A stretch of DNA of 64,000 bases, from the NCBI GenBank assembly GCA_029721435.1, contig CM056573.1, forward strand, positions 153,409,947 through 153,473,946, written 5' to 3'. This document shows positions 44,757 through 56,603 of this stretch, piece after piece. The first letter of the stretch is position 1. The number at the start of each line of letters is the position of its first letter. The notes under the pieces were generated by a model that was not told the origin of the DNA, searched no databases, and was given only the letters and a program-made list of their open reading frames with translations. Source of the DNA: Gymnothorax reevesii (taxonomy: Eukaryota; Chordata; Actinopteri; Anguilliformes; Muraenidae). The position numbers were made by a program, and so were the translations under genes.

Positions 44757-45100
44757 TTGAGAGTGCTATCAGAGGAAATGCTGGAGAGCTACTCTCATGA
44801 GCAATTAGTCTGTATTGCAGAGCATTTTAACTTGGAAGTTGGTGAAAAGAGAATGAAAGAAAACATTAAAAATATTAGAGTTAATCTGGCTGACCCAGGG
44901 TTTTTCAAACCTAAAACACATGCTGGTGGTCCTGTGGTGGACAGTATTGATGTGTCTGGCTGTGGTGATTCTAGTTTGACTTTTGAGCAGAAGAGAGAGT
45001 TGTTGCTCCTGCAGACAGAGAAGAAGTTAGCAGTGGAGTAACTGAGGAGAGAGGCTGAACTTAAAAGGCTTGAGCTTGAGGAAAGGAGATTGAGTGTGAC
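44757..45100 (+). pseudogene. LTR-retroelement gag N-terminal fragment
   Basis: The frame reads MRVLSEEMLESYSHEQLVC through LTFEQKRELLLLQTEKKLAV, a stop at 45039-45041, then LRREAELKRLELEERRLSV, a charged coiled-coil-like stretch. It resembles the N-termini of gypsy-type gag proteins in fish. It is cut off by the TTAA element that follows, so only about 115 codons remain. Assignment is by general resemblance. Confidence 0.5.
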
Positions 45101-45105
45101 CTTAA

Positions 45106-45772
45106 AGGAGAATTCTGGTGTGAAATTGACTTGGGGTGTATTGAAACATGATAACGAGTACTAACTTTTGTCAAATACCCCACCTCCGTACGCACGCAAC
45201 ATTTCAAAATACATGGCTTTTTAGCCGAAGCTCCCAACAGGCTTACAATGGTAATGAATTGGGCATAGTGTTGCCATGCAAGGAAATTGCTTTTTTTTTT
45301 CATCATTAACAAGGCTCAAAGTAGCTCCACACTTCATTGGTAGAATTCTGAGGGCCCTGACATTTAAAACGAGGCACTGAGAACTTTGAAAATGCACAGG
45401 TAGTTTATTAAACTCTGTTTTGCAGACAGTACCTTGAGGTAGTTTCCAGTCGCCTCCATCTTGAAAGTCACGATAAGTTGACTGACGAGCATAAACGAAT
45501 AGATTGCAATCTGTTCCCCAATCCTTTCTATTCGTTTGTGCTCGTCAATCAACTTATCGTGACTTTCAAGATGGAGAAGACTGGAAACCATCTCAAGGTA
45601 CAACACTTTTGGGAAGAGATCACCAAACTTCGCTTTTGTAATGAGAATATTCTGGCTGAACTATTGTTGTCAGTGATATAAGTATTTGAAATTAACATCA
45701 TTCCTTAATGTCTGATGATATATCAGGGCCATTTCATGATTAATCAACACACATTTTGTACATACTGCTCCT
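45106..45772. mobile_element. TTAA-flanked MITE carrying a long hairpin
   Basis: TTAA at 45102-45105 and 45773-45776, ends AGGAGAATTCTGG and, from the right, AGGAGCAGTATG. The left 150 bases match a common fish MITE family I recognise. It interrupts the gag fragment. The inner hairpin is listed separately. Confidence 0.75.
45430..45600. repeat. Near-perfect hairpin with ~77-bp arms
   Basis: The left arm starts TACCTTGAGGTAGTTTCCAG and the right arm ends with its near-exact inverse at 45600, with a loop of about 15-20 bp. Few mismatches between arms. Confidence 0.9.
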
Positions 45773-45776
45773 TTAA

Positions 45777-46985
45777 TAATTATTGTGAGTACTGTTAATT
45801 TTCTCACTTGTCATGGTTAACATTCTTTGTTACTCTGTCCGTTTGATTAAATATTGTGTGATTTGGATTATGCCCCTTCTGTTAAAACCTTTTACTCATA
45901 CCCTTCCCTCTGGATTGTTTCTACAATGACTTAATTAAAAATAAAGCTCAGCTCCCAAGAGGAGGGGTGGCGGGAAGGGAAGGAAAGAAAAAAAAACCAG
46001 GAACATTTGCAGAGGGGCTCCAGCGAGCGTGCCCCTACCCTTCAAGTAACGTTCTTGGAACATTCCCTAAACAGAAAAATTAATACCGGGTTTCCTTCTT
46101 CACACTGTTGTTTTATTGGAGCGGTTGCCAATTCCATGTATATAGCTTTAGAGCTTGTTACCTGACTTTCTTTGTAAAAGTGTCTAATGGTCTCACTGAT
46201 ATCTTTTCACAGAATCCAATATTCATTAAATGGACTCAGTGTTAACACGTAGCACAATGATTCCAAAACAAGTTTTACAAACTTTGTTCCGTCAGATGAA
46301 AGCATCAGCTATTTTACCTGCTTTAGGTCTGCATCATTGTCGTTATTGCATGACCCAGTTTGGCTTCAGCTTGTAATATGTTCTTAATAAAATCATGGAA
46401 CTATGCAGACCCACAGTGTGAATTGCGTGTGCAACCCACTAAATTGAACGTTCATGAGTGAGTGAGTCAGTGACCATAACTGAAATGAACTATTATCGCA
46501 AAGTGTAAACTCGTGAACACATTATGAACACCATCAGCTGGATTTCATCATTCGTAGCTTTCCATTTAGGCCAAAGACTTCGTTTTTCAATAGTCACCAT
46601 TAATTCCAAATCTCCAAATTCGCCCTACATGACACATAAACCATGTTTACTGCTAATCTGAACATGCACGAAACATGAGGTTTGAACCAATTCATTTGTA
46701 ATTTTGCACTTAGCTAGATGAGCACATTAATTTAAAGTTGAATAAAGGATCAAGCATGTCGGTAAACACTTTTCTTTATCCAAATAATAATAATAATAAT
46801 AATAATTGCACACCTAAGTGGATAACAGCCCGATGCGAACCACTTTGGTGTGCGATTATTTGCGTATCATAACCGGTATGTCGCTTTTTATTGCTGACAT
46901 AGCCTAAGTTTGAATTTTCTACCAGCCTAATAGTTCCACTTTATGCAGACGTCGCGCGCACAAGAAAGCACCCAATGGCTGGAGA
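45777..46985. other. Unassigned sequence
   Basis: AT-rich; a purine-rich stretch at 45955-46000 and a short AAT microsatellite near 46785 are the only visible features. Confidence 0.45.
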
Positions 46986-46987
46986 AT

Positions 46988-47123
46988 CAAGTGAAAGTAA
47001 AACTCGAGCGAGTTTCCTTTCGTTCTCTCTCCTATGACGCTTTCGCTTATTCAACAGCGTGCACTTCGCGGAAAAGGGACAGTTTACTGGAGCCAGCCTG
47101 TCGGTGGGAGCTGTGAACTAAAG
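46988..47123 (+). promoter_or_regulatory. Possible interferon-type promoter with first-exon donor
   Basis: AAGTGAAAGTAAAAC at 46989-47003 and the inverse-oriented AGTTTCCTTTCGTT at 47011-47024 resemble IRF/ISRE half-sites, though neither is a perfect ISRE. About 100 bp downstream, CTGTGAACTAAAG is followed by GTAAGA at 47124, a strong donor-like site. No coding exon was found for it. Speculative. Confidence 0.3.
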
Positions 47124-47419
47124 GTAAGAAATTCATGGATGTTTGATTTCGTCTTAGTTATAGTTTTTATAGGAAGACTGAGCTGAGCTGCCGATCTGGC
47201 CATAACTTTGACTCGGTTGGGGGAAAAAAACGCAAACGAACCATTGGTTTATATGAATGAAAGTGGTCCTGGGAAAATGCAAGATGTCAACAAAACCAAG
47301 TGGTTTGTAAACATTTTTGTAAGCATTGGAAGTTCACCGTCGCATCTTAGAATCGACTTTAAATGCTCTTTAACATGTTTGCATGCACGGTAGCGAGAAT
47401 GATTCTTAGTGCTTTCAGT

Positions 47420-47422
<3 letters not shown>

Positions 47423-47480
<58 letters not shown>

Positions 47481-47515
47481 CGTGCGTGCGTGTGTGTGTG
47501 TGTGTGTGTGTGTGC
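47423..47515. repeat. CT/GT compound microsatellite
   Basis: About 24 CT units followed by interrupted TG units. Open frames across it are repeat artefacts. Confidence 0.97.
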
Positions 47516-48431
47516 GCATCTGTTCATTACTCTTTTAACAACTTGGCTTCTGTTAAAATACTACGAAAGCCGATTTCTGTATTTCTGGTGGAGTTTATTT
47601 ATACGTGGGCGTGTGTAAGGACAATTACTGTGAACATGACAGCCACCACGAATCATTAATGACTCGGAGTTTTGTAATAAAAAGGGTGTGCTCGAAGACG
47701 GGTGCGGTCTGAATATGCAGCCTCTGACGACGGATATACAGAAAAGAACAGCAGCAAAATTTTGCCTATAAGCAGGGCCTGTCTCACGATGAATTCGAGG
47801 GATTAACATTATTTGCGCTTTTTTGTTGTTGGTGCATTGTTGTGTTGTGGATGATATATGGAGTATATCCACCTCTTTTGCTATTAATTTTTAGGAAAAC
47901 AATCACCCATGGGCCAGGAAAAGCTTTGAAATGCACAGGAGAGTGCTGAGACTTCCATTGTAGTGATCAACCCATTTACCTTACGACGTATAACCAAATT
48001 ATGATATATTAGCAACTATATGTAACAACTGCATAAAAAATTGGGCCTATCAAAGTGAGCAATCAGTGGGATCATAATTGACTGATCCCAAGCCCCGCCC
48101 ATTTCCGCCTATGTCACAATGGGGCAAGCAGGGGTCTGACCGAACATTGGACAACCTTCACCTCAGGCAGCCATCAAACCAGGCATTTTGGGTTTCTGAC
48201 TATAGTTAAACCATGTTACATGTAACAGACACTCAATATGCCAACCGTATTAAAGGCGTGTTCTTTTTTTAAAATCCATTTCCAAAACCATAATAAGCTT
48301 TTTAATGTATCCTTAACTAATTTAAAAAAAGATCTGAAACAGTTGTGAAATTAGTGTCTTTTTAAATCTCACAAGATAATTACAATTTACAATACAAGAC
48401 TATTATACGTGGATAGACCATGTTCTAACTA
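47516..48431. other. Unassigned sequence
   Basis: No coding or repeat features recognised. Confidence 0.45.
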
Positions 48432-50335
48432 ATGAACATGATCTTAGCAACACTGTGTTGCATATTACCCGAGGAAAGTGACAATGTCGGAGATCATCTC
48501 CCACTACGTGTTGAATTTTATATTGATTTCGCTGAGCATGTAATTTCTGACGCATGTCCCGTGGCGTCCCGTGTCATGCCCCGGTGGGACAACGACGACA
48601 GGAATCACCTATACCGGGACATACTTACTGCAAAGCTGAAGGATATCGGCCCACTTCGCATCGACAGTCAGATAGACGCAGACAAATCGCAATGGCTTAT
48701 AGATCAACACATATCGGCAGTTAACACCACTCTTCACGACTCTGCCTCTGAAGCCAGCTGTTGGTCTGCCAAACGGTTCAGACCGAAGCTGTTCTGGTGC
48801 CCGCAACTATGCCAAGTGCGGGATAGGAAGCGCTTCTGGTGGTGGCTATGGGTCATGAACGACCACCCTCGCAGTGGGGCTGTGTATGCGTGCTATGAAG
48901 AATTAAAAAAACTCTTCTGTAAACTGTGTCGTCGCAGTGTCAAAAGTATGCAAAAAGAGGATTATTGCGCAGCTACCGCGTCATTTCGTAGGAAAAACAT
49001 GGACGTGTTTTGGAAAAGAATGCATCGCAAACGACAAAAACGAGTGCAGTAGATACCTCGGCAGATCACTATGCGTCCTCAATGCAGGACAATAACTGCA
49101 ATCTCCCGAATACCCAGCGCGCTATCTCCAGTAATGTGTTGAATACGTTCATTGTAAATAAGCATTATACTGACGATGTTACGATAATGTCTGATCGGGA
49201 CAATGTTCTTATAAGATCACTAAGGAGGGGGTGTTCTCCTGGTGTTGACGGAATCACTGGTGAACATCTGAAGTATGGTAACAGTGGTGATCTCTGCGAG
49301 ATATTGGCGTCTATTTACTCATGTATACTTGGTAGGGCGTGTATCCCCACCACTTTCTTGACTGGTATAATTATTCCAATTTTGAAAAATCCTACGTTGG
49401 ACCCTAATATGCCTGAAAATTATAGACCCATCACTCTGAGCACAACCCACTCTAAAATGGTTGAGATGCTTATCATGCCTCATGATAATTTGTGTGATAA
49501 CCAGTTCGGTTTCAGAGAACGGCGTGGGACAGCGATGCCATGTATTCTTCTTAACGATGTTATAGCATATTTTAATGATTACGGATCACCGTTGTACGTC
49601 TCAAGTTTAGATGCCGAGAAATGTTTTGATACCATATGGCATGATGCTCTTCTGTACAAGATGTGGGGAATACTACCAGTGCATCACTGGTTACTAATGG
49701 AAAGGGGGTATAAAAACTTAACTGCATATGTTCAGTGGAATGGTTCAGTAAGTGACGCCTTCAGGGTTACTAGAGGTACTAGACAGGGCAATGTATTGTC
49801 TCCTCGGTTGTTTGGCATATTTATTAATGACTTACTTGAGAAATTGAATAACTGTGACGGCGGTGTACGTATTGGTCCGAATAAGTATGGCTCTTTTGCT
49901 TATGCTGACGACATAAGTTTATTCAGTTCTACTGTTTGTGGTCTGCAGTGCATGATTGATACCTGTGTCGAGTATTCGATAACTTGGGGATTTAAGTTTG
50001 GTACTAATAAGACCAAGTGCATGATTGCCGGAAAAAATCTGCTGTAGCTTAAGCCTGTGTGGCGTTTAGGGTATCTGGACATTGAGAATGTCGACCGCAT
50101 GGAGATATTAGGTCTAATTTTGTCCAGTGATGGCAATAGTGTATGTCATATCAATAATAGAATTCAAAAGTGTCGTCGTTCGTTTTACAGTTTAAATGAC
50201 ACCGGCATGCCCTACCCAGGCTTACCGGTAGATATAAAGGTTCATATGTGGCAGGCTATCTGCAGGCCTAGTCTTGTGTCCGGCCTGGATACCATGTATA
50301 TCTCTGCAGCGTCACTTAAACGCCTGGAATTGGCA
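48432..50335 (+). pseudogene. LINE reverse transcriptase relic, clade uncertain
   Basis: Two overlapping frames (48432-49052 and 49010-50047) and a continuation after one stop (50057-50335) make up the C-terminal part of a non-LTR ORF2. Reverse-transcriptase motifs are clear: GCSPGVDGITGEHLKYG, MPENYRPITLSTTHSKM, DNQFGFRERRGTA, SLDAEKCFDTIWH, GTRQGNVLSPRLFGIF and FAYADDISLF. The endonuclease is missing. The frame breaks near 49030-49050 and a TAG lies at 50045-50047. The motif wording differs from the CR1/L2-type copies elsewhere in the window. It ends abruptly at a Tc1 terminus. Confidence 0.8.
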
Positions 50336-50340
50336 CAGGG

Positions 50341-50498
50341 ATTAATGATTATTTGCAAAAAAAAAAAAAAACATTAAACATTTTGTCTTTGCAGTGTATT
50401 CAATTGAATATAAGTTGAAAAGGATTTGCAAATCATTGTATTCTGTTTTTATCTACAATTTACATAACGTGCCAACTTCACTGGTTTTGGGTTTTGTA
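50341..50498 (+). mobile_element. Tc1-like 3'-end fragment
   Basis: From TTAATGATTATTTGCAAAA to the terminus CACTGGTTTTGGGTTTTG, matching 34531-34697 closely, then TA. The rest of the transposon is absent; the LINE relic abuts it directly. Confidence 0.9.
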
Positions 50499-50500
50499 AT

Positions 50501-51968
50501 AATACATTTTGTTTAAGGGCGCTGTTCAAGAAACTCAAGGTCACCTTATAATTAAAACGTACATTTAAAGAGCAGCAATAATATAAAAAAAACTAATATA
50601 CAACAAGCATGGGACTATAAATTAAAATAATAAAATGACAAGACTGTTGACTTTGTCATTTTGTTATTGGACTTTAACTGCTTTGTTTATTTATAAAGAG
50701 TCAATAAACGCTGGCCGTTGCCCCCCTGAATCTCATTAAAATAAGGAGCGGCGGCCGCCCTGCTCTGGCCAATCACGTTCTTTGGTTGTGGAGCAGAAGG
50801 CAGTCGGTAAATTAACATCTCGAAATGGAGGAGAGCCTAATCAAGGCTGTCTTGGATTTCCCAATACTTTACGATCGCTCACTCTTTGATTCTTGGGACA
50901 TAAACAAAAAAATGATGGATGGAGGAGAGTCACTAAGATTGTGGGAGTGACTAGTGGGTTGCAATATTCAAGTTAATGATAAAACACCTTTACCCAAAAG
51001 TTAATATAAACATGAAGTGTGCCTGCATACTGCCTGGCCATTTAAGCTAGCTAGCTAGTAGGCTAGTTGTCTGATGAGGTAATTCAAAATAATAAAAACG
51101 ATTTGCCTACACACGACGTTCCGATGTAAAAGAAAAGGTTATAGTGTATGTTTGCGTTTGTCTTGTAGGGCCTACTTTGATTGTCTAGTTGGTAGTCAAA
51201 TCACTCTTCCTGTAATCGGCTCACTGTCAGAATTATTCGCTGCCCTGGGGCATATCACAGTAGGCCACGAGTCTCCAGCTCTCATTTGCAAGCGCATTTA
51301 ATCTGAAAAACTAAAATGGAGAAGCTCCTTGACCACAAAAGGTAAATTTCCAACAGAGCTTTTTATATTTGTTTGAGAAGAATGATTGTCTTTCACGTTA
51401 TCTATTGGATACATGTTATGTGAAATCATGCATTATAAACTGCGAAACTGAAAAAGTCAGTTTCACACAGGTACAGATAGGCGATGTTAAATGATATCGT
51501 ATCAGCTGTTGCCCGTAGGCTATTTTTGAATGAAATGCATGGAGCTCCTGAAGCACAATGTCTAATCAATTAAAATTAACGAAATGATTAAGCTTTGGTA
51601 ACTGCAGCTTTTTCCCTAACCCAATAGAAGTCACCGAATGTCTTATTAACAAAAGCATGTTGTGACATTGGAAATAGGTGTGCATTCAGTGCGATTTTTA
51701 GAAATATACAAACCATTTTCCTTGGCGCAGTGTCAATGTTGAAATTATTTTCAACATGACTCTTGAATATCATGATGTGATTTTAAATCAAGTCTCAGTC
51801 GCCCGCATGATGATCGTCATCAAGGTCTTTGACTTGTTTATTTATACTGTATACCCAAGATGTAGGCCTATAGTATATTATTTTAAAATATTATATTAGG
51901 CCTATATTCAAACCACCGCACTCCCCTGCCGTAGGTACTGTGGTGCATTGACAATTTTATTATTGTCA
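50501..51968. other. Unassigned sequence
   Basis: AT-rich with a GCTAGC-type stretch near 51045. At 51316 an ATG (MEKLLDHK) runs into a GTAAAT donor-like site, but no downstream exon supports a gene. Confidence 0.4.
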
Positions 51969-52196
51969 CTAAAACTGAATCTGAAGACAAATAGCGAGAC
52001 GCCCAGCTGCACCGATGGCCTCTCGCAATGCAGTGGAGCGCTTGGCAATCTGCGATCCCACGCAGCTCAATAGATAATCGAATTCCCCTTTCTGCAGTTT
52101 GAAATACTGCTGGAAGGCAGAGTCATCCAGATGCATCTCTCGGACGAGACGGTGGTACTCTCCGGGCACTTTCAGAGTGCGGCGCATGGGATGCAC
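51969..52196 (-). pseudogene. Harbinger transposase N-terminal fragment
   Basis: Reads GEYHRLVREMHLDDSAFQQYF then LQKGEFDYLLSCVGSQIAKR and LREAIGAAGRLAICL, the N-terminal region of HARBI1/PIF-Harbinger nucleases. The catalytic part is missing downstream, so it is a fragment of about 75 codons. Confidence 0.75.
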
Positions 52197-52740
52197 CTCT
52201 TTGCATCACGGCAATCTTCACAATTGCTTGCAAGGCTTCGAGCTGATCCATGGTCTCTATACTGGGCTGGTTAGAGAGGACTTTGATTTTTATCTACTCA
52301 AAATGAACGGGAGTTTTACTTTAAATCAGATAGGTCAAAAAAGTTGATTTTTGCCATTTCTGAAAATGAGCGGGACATAGCAATAGACTATGATCATAGG
52401 CATGATTTGCGACCATTTAAACACTTTGTGTCTGATTTATTCAGCCTGACTCGACAGTGATATTTGAGTATGCCTACCTACAACACCATAGCCAAGCTAC
52501 CAACAAATTAGCCCATAATTTTTTCAGTCAGAGATTTTAATTTTACTGTATGAGGATCGGTATATGCAAGGTTTACTAATGTCACCTTTGCTATGCATTG
52601 CACTTCAATGTGCGCTCACCATTATTAAGATTCTAACTCTTCCAGCATTCCAGAGTGGGGTGTACACCTAGTGAAAACGCCCATCAGCGGCCGGCGAGTA
52701 TGAGCGTCAGTGAATTCGCATCGCGCCTTGCCGCTGCAGT
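52197..52740. other. Unassigned, probably flanking Harbinger sequence
   Basis: No frame or repeat recognised. Confidence 0.35.
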
Positions 52741-52745
52741 GTGTT

Positions 52746-53035
52746 CCTACCGTAACTCTGACCAATGAGGTGACTCAATGTGTGCCAACATATAAATACT
52801 TGGATGAAAATCTGTCTTTTCATTATGATATTGCGTATATAACAAAAAAATTGAGGGTAAAATTATCGAAACAAATGTTGAAGAAACTCATTCAAGCAAC
52901 CTTTTTGGTGGTAATTGACTATAGTGATGTTCTTTATATGCATGCAACTGCATCATCTTTGAAAATGTTGGACTCCGTGTGTCATGCTGCATTGAGATTT
53001 ATTTCTGATCTGGGTTTCCGCATGCATCATTATAT
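52746..53035 (+). pseudogene. LINE reverse transcriptase C-terminal fragment
   Basis: Reads CVPTYKYLDENLSFHYDI through LIQATFLVVIDYSDVLYMHA and HAALRFISDLGFRMHH, a C-terminal block of fish LINE ORF2 proteins. No catalytic motifs remain. It is cut at a poly-T run (53036-53051). Confidence 0.7.
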
Positions 53036-53036
53036 G

Positions 53037-53215
53037 TTTTTTTTTTTTTTTTAAATTTGGCATCTCCAATCCGGAATGCCCAATCTGCGAACTATGCACA
53101 AGCCTTGCTCATATGCAACCCCCTGTTGCTAGCTCAGGAGAGAGAGGCAGTTTGTGGCGCTCCTTCGAAGCACGCACCTGTCAGCCCCTGCATCTTTACA
53201 TTCATTAATTGAAAC
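53037..53215. repeat. Dispersed repeat fragment
   Basis: TTTAAATTTGGCATCTCCAA and AGGAGAGAGAGGCAG resemble a fish repeat I have seen elsewhere; class unknown. Confidence 0.35.
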
Positions 53216-54035
53216 TATCGAAAGTTCAGAACGGGAGCAGAGGATACCTGAATATGAGTGAGCATAGAATCTCACTGACGAGGGTTCGGCTGGCCAACAG
53301 GAGGCTCTTGAGCAACGAACAACAGATCAGCAATCAATAGCTATCTTTATCACCAAACAGAGTAAGTGTGATAGTAGACGTGCAGAGCAAACAACAGCCC
53401 TTATCACAAAGATGATAACTAAAGACATGCTTCCCATCAGCTTTGTGGAAGCCAATGGTTATTGAACTTCAATGGCATTTTTTGAGCCTGAGTTTTTGAT
53501 CCCATTAAGAAATACGGTAACTGCAAAAATTGAGAAACTGTATGAAGATAATGCAAGCGAGCTGAACACTCGGTGGATTAGTGTAGAAATACTATCCCTG
53601 ACCACGGATTCATGGACAGCACTTACAATTGAATTGTATGCAACGATTACTTGTCACTACAAGCACAAACAATTAGGAATAAAAAGTGCTGTTCTGCTGA
53701 CCAAAGCAATGCGAGAGCGGCATACGCCAGAAAACCTCGCAAATATGCTCTTCATCACTGCTGAACACTGGGGACTAAACGGTAAAATCACAGCATGACA
53801 TACATACTTCACAACACCAGCCACATGGTGCTAGCCAACACCAAATGCCTGGAATGAGACTCTCAGCCTTGTTTTGCCCATTGACTGCAACTTGCAATAA
53901 TTGAAGGGTTCCAACATATAAACCATGTGGTTGCATCTGCCAGTCGTCTGGTTTCTCATTTTCATCATAGCAGTACTGCAACACAAGCGTTGAAACAAAA
54001 GCCACAACTCCAGAGCTTGCCCTAGCACAAATTAG

Positions 54036-54962
54036 TGTTGTGTTCCAGGGTCCTGGGCCTTTGGCCAGGACAGTATTTTGGGTTTGATCAGTTTCTTGTG
54101 TCAGGTTTCATAGTTCATGTTCATTCTCATGTTACAGTTTTAACAGTTTCTTGTATCAGGATTCTACATTTCATAGTTCATGTTTTTACTTTCCCATGTT
54201 TTGTTTTTCGCCAGGTCTACCCAGCCACTCCACTGCTTGTCTGCGTTCCGCTCCATGTCTTCGTTTTCGCACATTTCAGAGCTCTGGTTGGCTTTTGGTA
54301 TTTCCCCCTTCCTTCTGTGCTGTGCTGGATTCGGGGCTGCCTACGCTTAATTGACAATTAACTGTTTTTAAGTTACTAACGTTACTAACAGTCACGGGAG
54401 GTGTGATTCTTAGACAGGCGAATTACTAAATACTACTAATTTAGGTAGGGAGTTTATTGTCATGATTCCTGCTTTGCTATTTCAAGATCTTGCTATGCTT
54501 GTCTGTTTTAACATTCATGCTTCCTTCCAATCTGCATGCTTCATTGGTACTTAAGCTAAGCACGCTCATTTTCTTAATGAGCAAGTCATGTCAGCCTATC
54601 ATTGTCCTTGTCTCATGATCTTGCCTTGCTTCTTGTTTCTTCTCCAGGAGTTGCCCCTCATGTGCTGATTTCCTTCCCTTTATCTGGAGTCGGTGGAAGT
54701 TGACTGGCAGACAGAGTCTTGCGTCTCATGCCCTGGAAATTAGCTCAGTGTTTACGGCCCTATCCTATCCTATCCTATCCTATCCTATCCTATCCTATCC
54801 TATCCTAGTACTTGTTGTTTAGCATTCTAAGACTGATTATTCTTTTATGTTGGTGGTTTTTCTCCCTGGAGGTTCCAGTGGCTTTTGTTTTGTCGTTTGG
54901 GCTCTTTTGGGCTGTTTTCTTTTTGTTTTAATAAACTCCCTGTTCCCCGGCATCTTGCATCA
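54036..54962 (+). mobile_element. Solo LTR, 927 bp, inside the hAT relic
   Basis: TGTTGTGTTCCAGGG at the start and CATCTTGCATCA at the end (TG...CA), flanked by ATTAG on both sides (54031-54035, 54963-54967). AATAAA lies about 30 bases before the end. A pentanucleotide array is inside. Excision restores the hAT coding order. Confidence 0.87.
54761..54806. repeat. TATCC pentanucleotide array
   Basis: Nine head-to-tail TATCC units within the solo LTR. Confidence 0.97.
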
Positions 54963-55837
54963 ATTAGTGCAGTGCTGCCGAACCAGGTGGAATTCTGTCC
55001 ATGACTTGTTCCAACGACTACTTGAGCAAAGATGGGCAATATCTGCAGTCTTGTCAGACAGAGCCTTCATGAAACTGACAGAGGCACGAACCCTCGAACT
55101 GACTGATGACAGCTGGGGTGTTATGGTGGATCTCTCACCTGTGCTGCACTCTCTGACATGTGCGTTGTGTGGAGAATCCGCAGTTTGCTTCTCCATGGTG
55201 TACCCAGTTAAAGCAACTCTTATATCAAAACACCTCAAAGAAAACCAAGGAGAGTCACCCAAAAGGTCTCAATTCAAGCACACAGTTTCTCGTCCGCTTG
55301 AGCAGTGACTTACACCTGCAGATGTCAGTAGCGCTCACACTGCTGCATACATTGTATCCTTCTTTGATCCAAGACACAATGAGGTTCGCAACTGATGAAA
55401 TTAAACTTGCTGTGCAGGCAAAGCTGTGTGATCTCCTCTCGAGCAGCTCTGAGGGCGAGGAAGAGATGGTCGCGGCTGAATCAGACGAAAATGAGCTGGT
55501 AGCCAAAAAACCACAAAGTGATGCTGTGACTGCCATCAAAGTCCTGTTTGGCGAGGACTGCAACAAGGAAATGACAGACCTAAACAATGAACTAAATCAG
55601 TACTGCCAGTACAAGTGCCCACCCCTCCACATCAATCCCATGGAGTGGTGGAAAACAAAAACACATATCCCCGACTGGCAAAATTAGCAAGGGAATACCT
55701 GTGTATTCCCGCAACTTCTGTGCCATCAGAAAGGATATTTTCGATGGCAGGACTTATTGTCAACCGACTGCGCTCCCGTCTCCATTCCGACCATGTGGAC
55801 ATGCTCATTTTTAAAAATAAAAATATGGGATCGGCTT

Positions 55838-56603
55838 GGGCCTGTATTCACAAAGCATCTGAGCGCTAAAAGTAGGTCTTAACTGCTGGATTTAGGAGCA
55901 ACTCCTAAAAATGGACGTGTTACTTGTAAATTTAGGACATCCTAATTATTTTTACTTAGTGTTATTCACAAAGCATTTTAGGCCTAAAAGTAGCTCCTAA
56001 GTCTGGGAGAGCTTAAAAGTAGTCAAGAGAACTCGTAACTCGCTAAAACCTATTCACAAAGATCGGAAAATGGCTGCTGCTGTTGATAGACAGAATGACT
56101 TGGAAATTCTTCATGATGCCCAGTTGTTGAAAAGATATCGGATCAACCGTGAAGGGATTTTATTTGTTGTTGACTTGGTGAGGGAGAGAATTACATCACC
56201 AACCATGAGAAACAACCCAATAAGCCTCGAAATGAAATGTTTGACATCACTTCTTTACTTAGCCTCTGGAAAAATGTAACTTTGCAACGCAGACAATTTA
56301 GAGATTTCACAATAATCTGTTAGTCCCTCAACTCAACAAATACTTCGCTCTGTGAACCCCATATCATCCAGCAGTTTATCCGGTTTCCAATGAACATTCG
56401 CCAACAACACAGAATCAAACTTGAATTCATGCACATCTCAGATATGCCTGGTATCATCGGTGCTATTGATGAGACCCATATTCAAATTGAGCCATGTTGT
56501 TATAAAATGGCCCAACTCCACCAAGGTATTTTTTTCGGGGGTGCATTTTTTCTGTTTGCTGTTAATGCTATCAAAGGAAATTTCAAACAGCCAAGAAACC
56601 TAA
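55838..56603 (+). mobile_element. Harbinger element, left part
   Basis: Starts GGGCCTGTATTCACAAAGC, a known type of Harbinger terminus. The TATTCACAAAG motif recurs near 55962 and 56050. The right end is missing: a CR1-type relic follows at 56604. It adjoins the end of the hAT transposase. Confidence 0.75.
56070..56603 (+). pseudogene. Harbinger (HARBI1-like) transposase, truncated
   Basis: MAAAVDRQNDLEILHDAQLL through CLTSLLYLASGKM, a stop at 56277-56279, then IRQQHRIKLEFMHISDMPG and IIGAIDETHIQIE. The Asp in GAIDETH is the first catalytic residue of the DDE core. The rest is lost at the CR1 junction. Confidence 0.8.

Larger units (their letters stand above)
53340..55828 (+). pseudogene. 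hAT transposase relic split by a solo LTR
   Basis: Pieces of a ZBED-like hAT transposase: TKDMLPISFVEANGY near 53412, LTTDSWTALTIELYATITCHY with RERHTPENLA (53472-53798), LANTKCLE and FAH segments up to 53912 with stops, and ASRLVSHFHH to 54030. The solo LTR follows. Then HQLVQCCRTRWNSVHDLFQRL (from 54957), acidic EGEEEMVAAESDENE, and the C-terminal dimerisation block YPRLAKLAREYL, PSERIFSMAGLIV near 55720. Three or more stops and frame changes are visible. The second conserved region (CRTRWNS) and the C-terminal hATC motif confirm the family. Confidence 0.88.

Noticed and set aside
47249..47659. Open frames rich in Arg-Glu, Leu-Ser or Val-Cys repeats
   Set aside because: Direct translations of the CT/GT microsatellite.
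51316..51342. A short coding first exon (MEKLLDHK) with a donor site
   Set aside because: Only eight codons and no downstream exon or homology.
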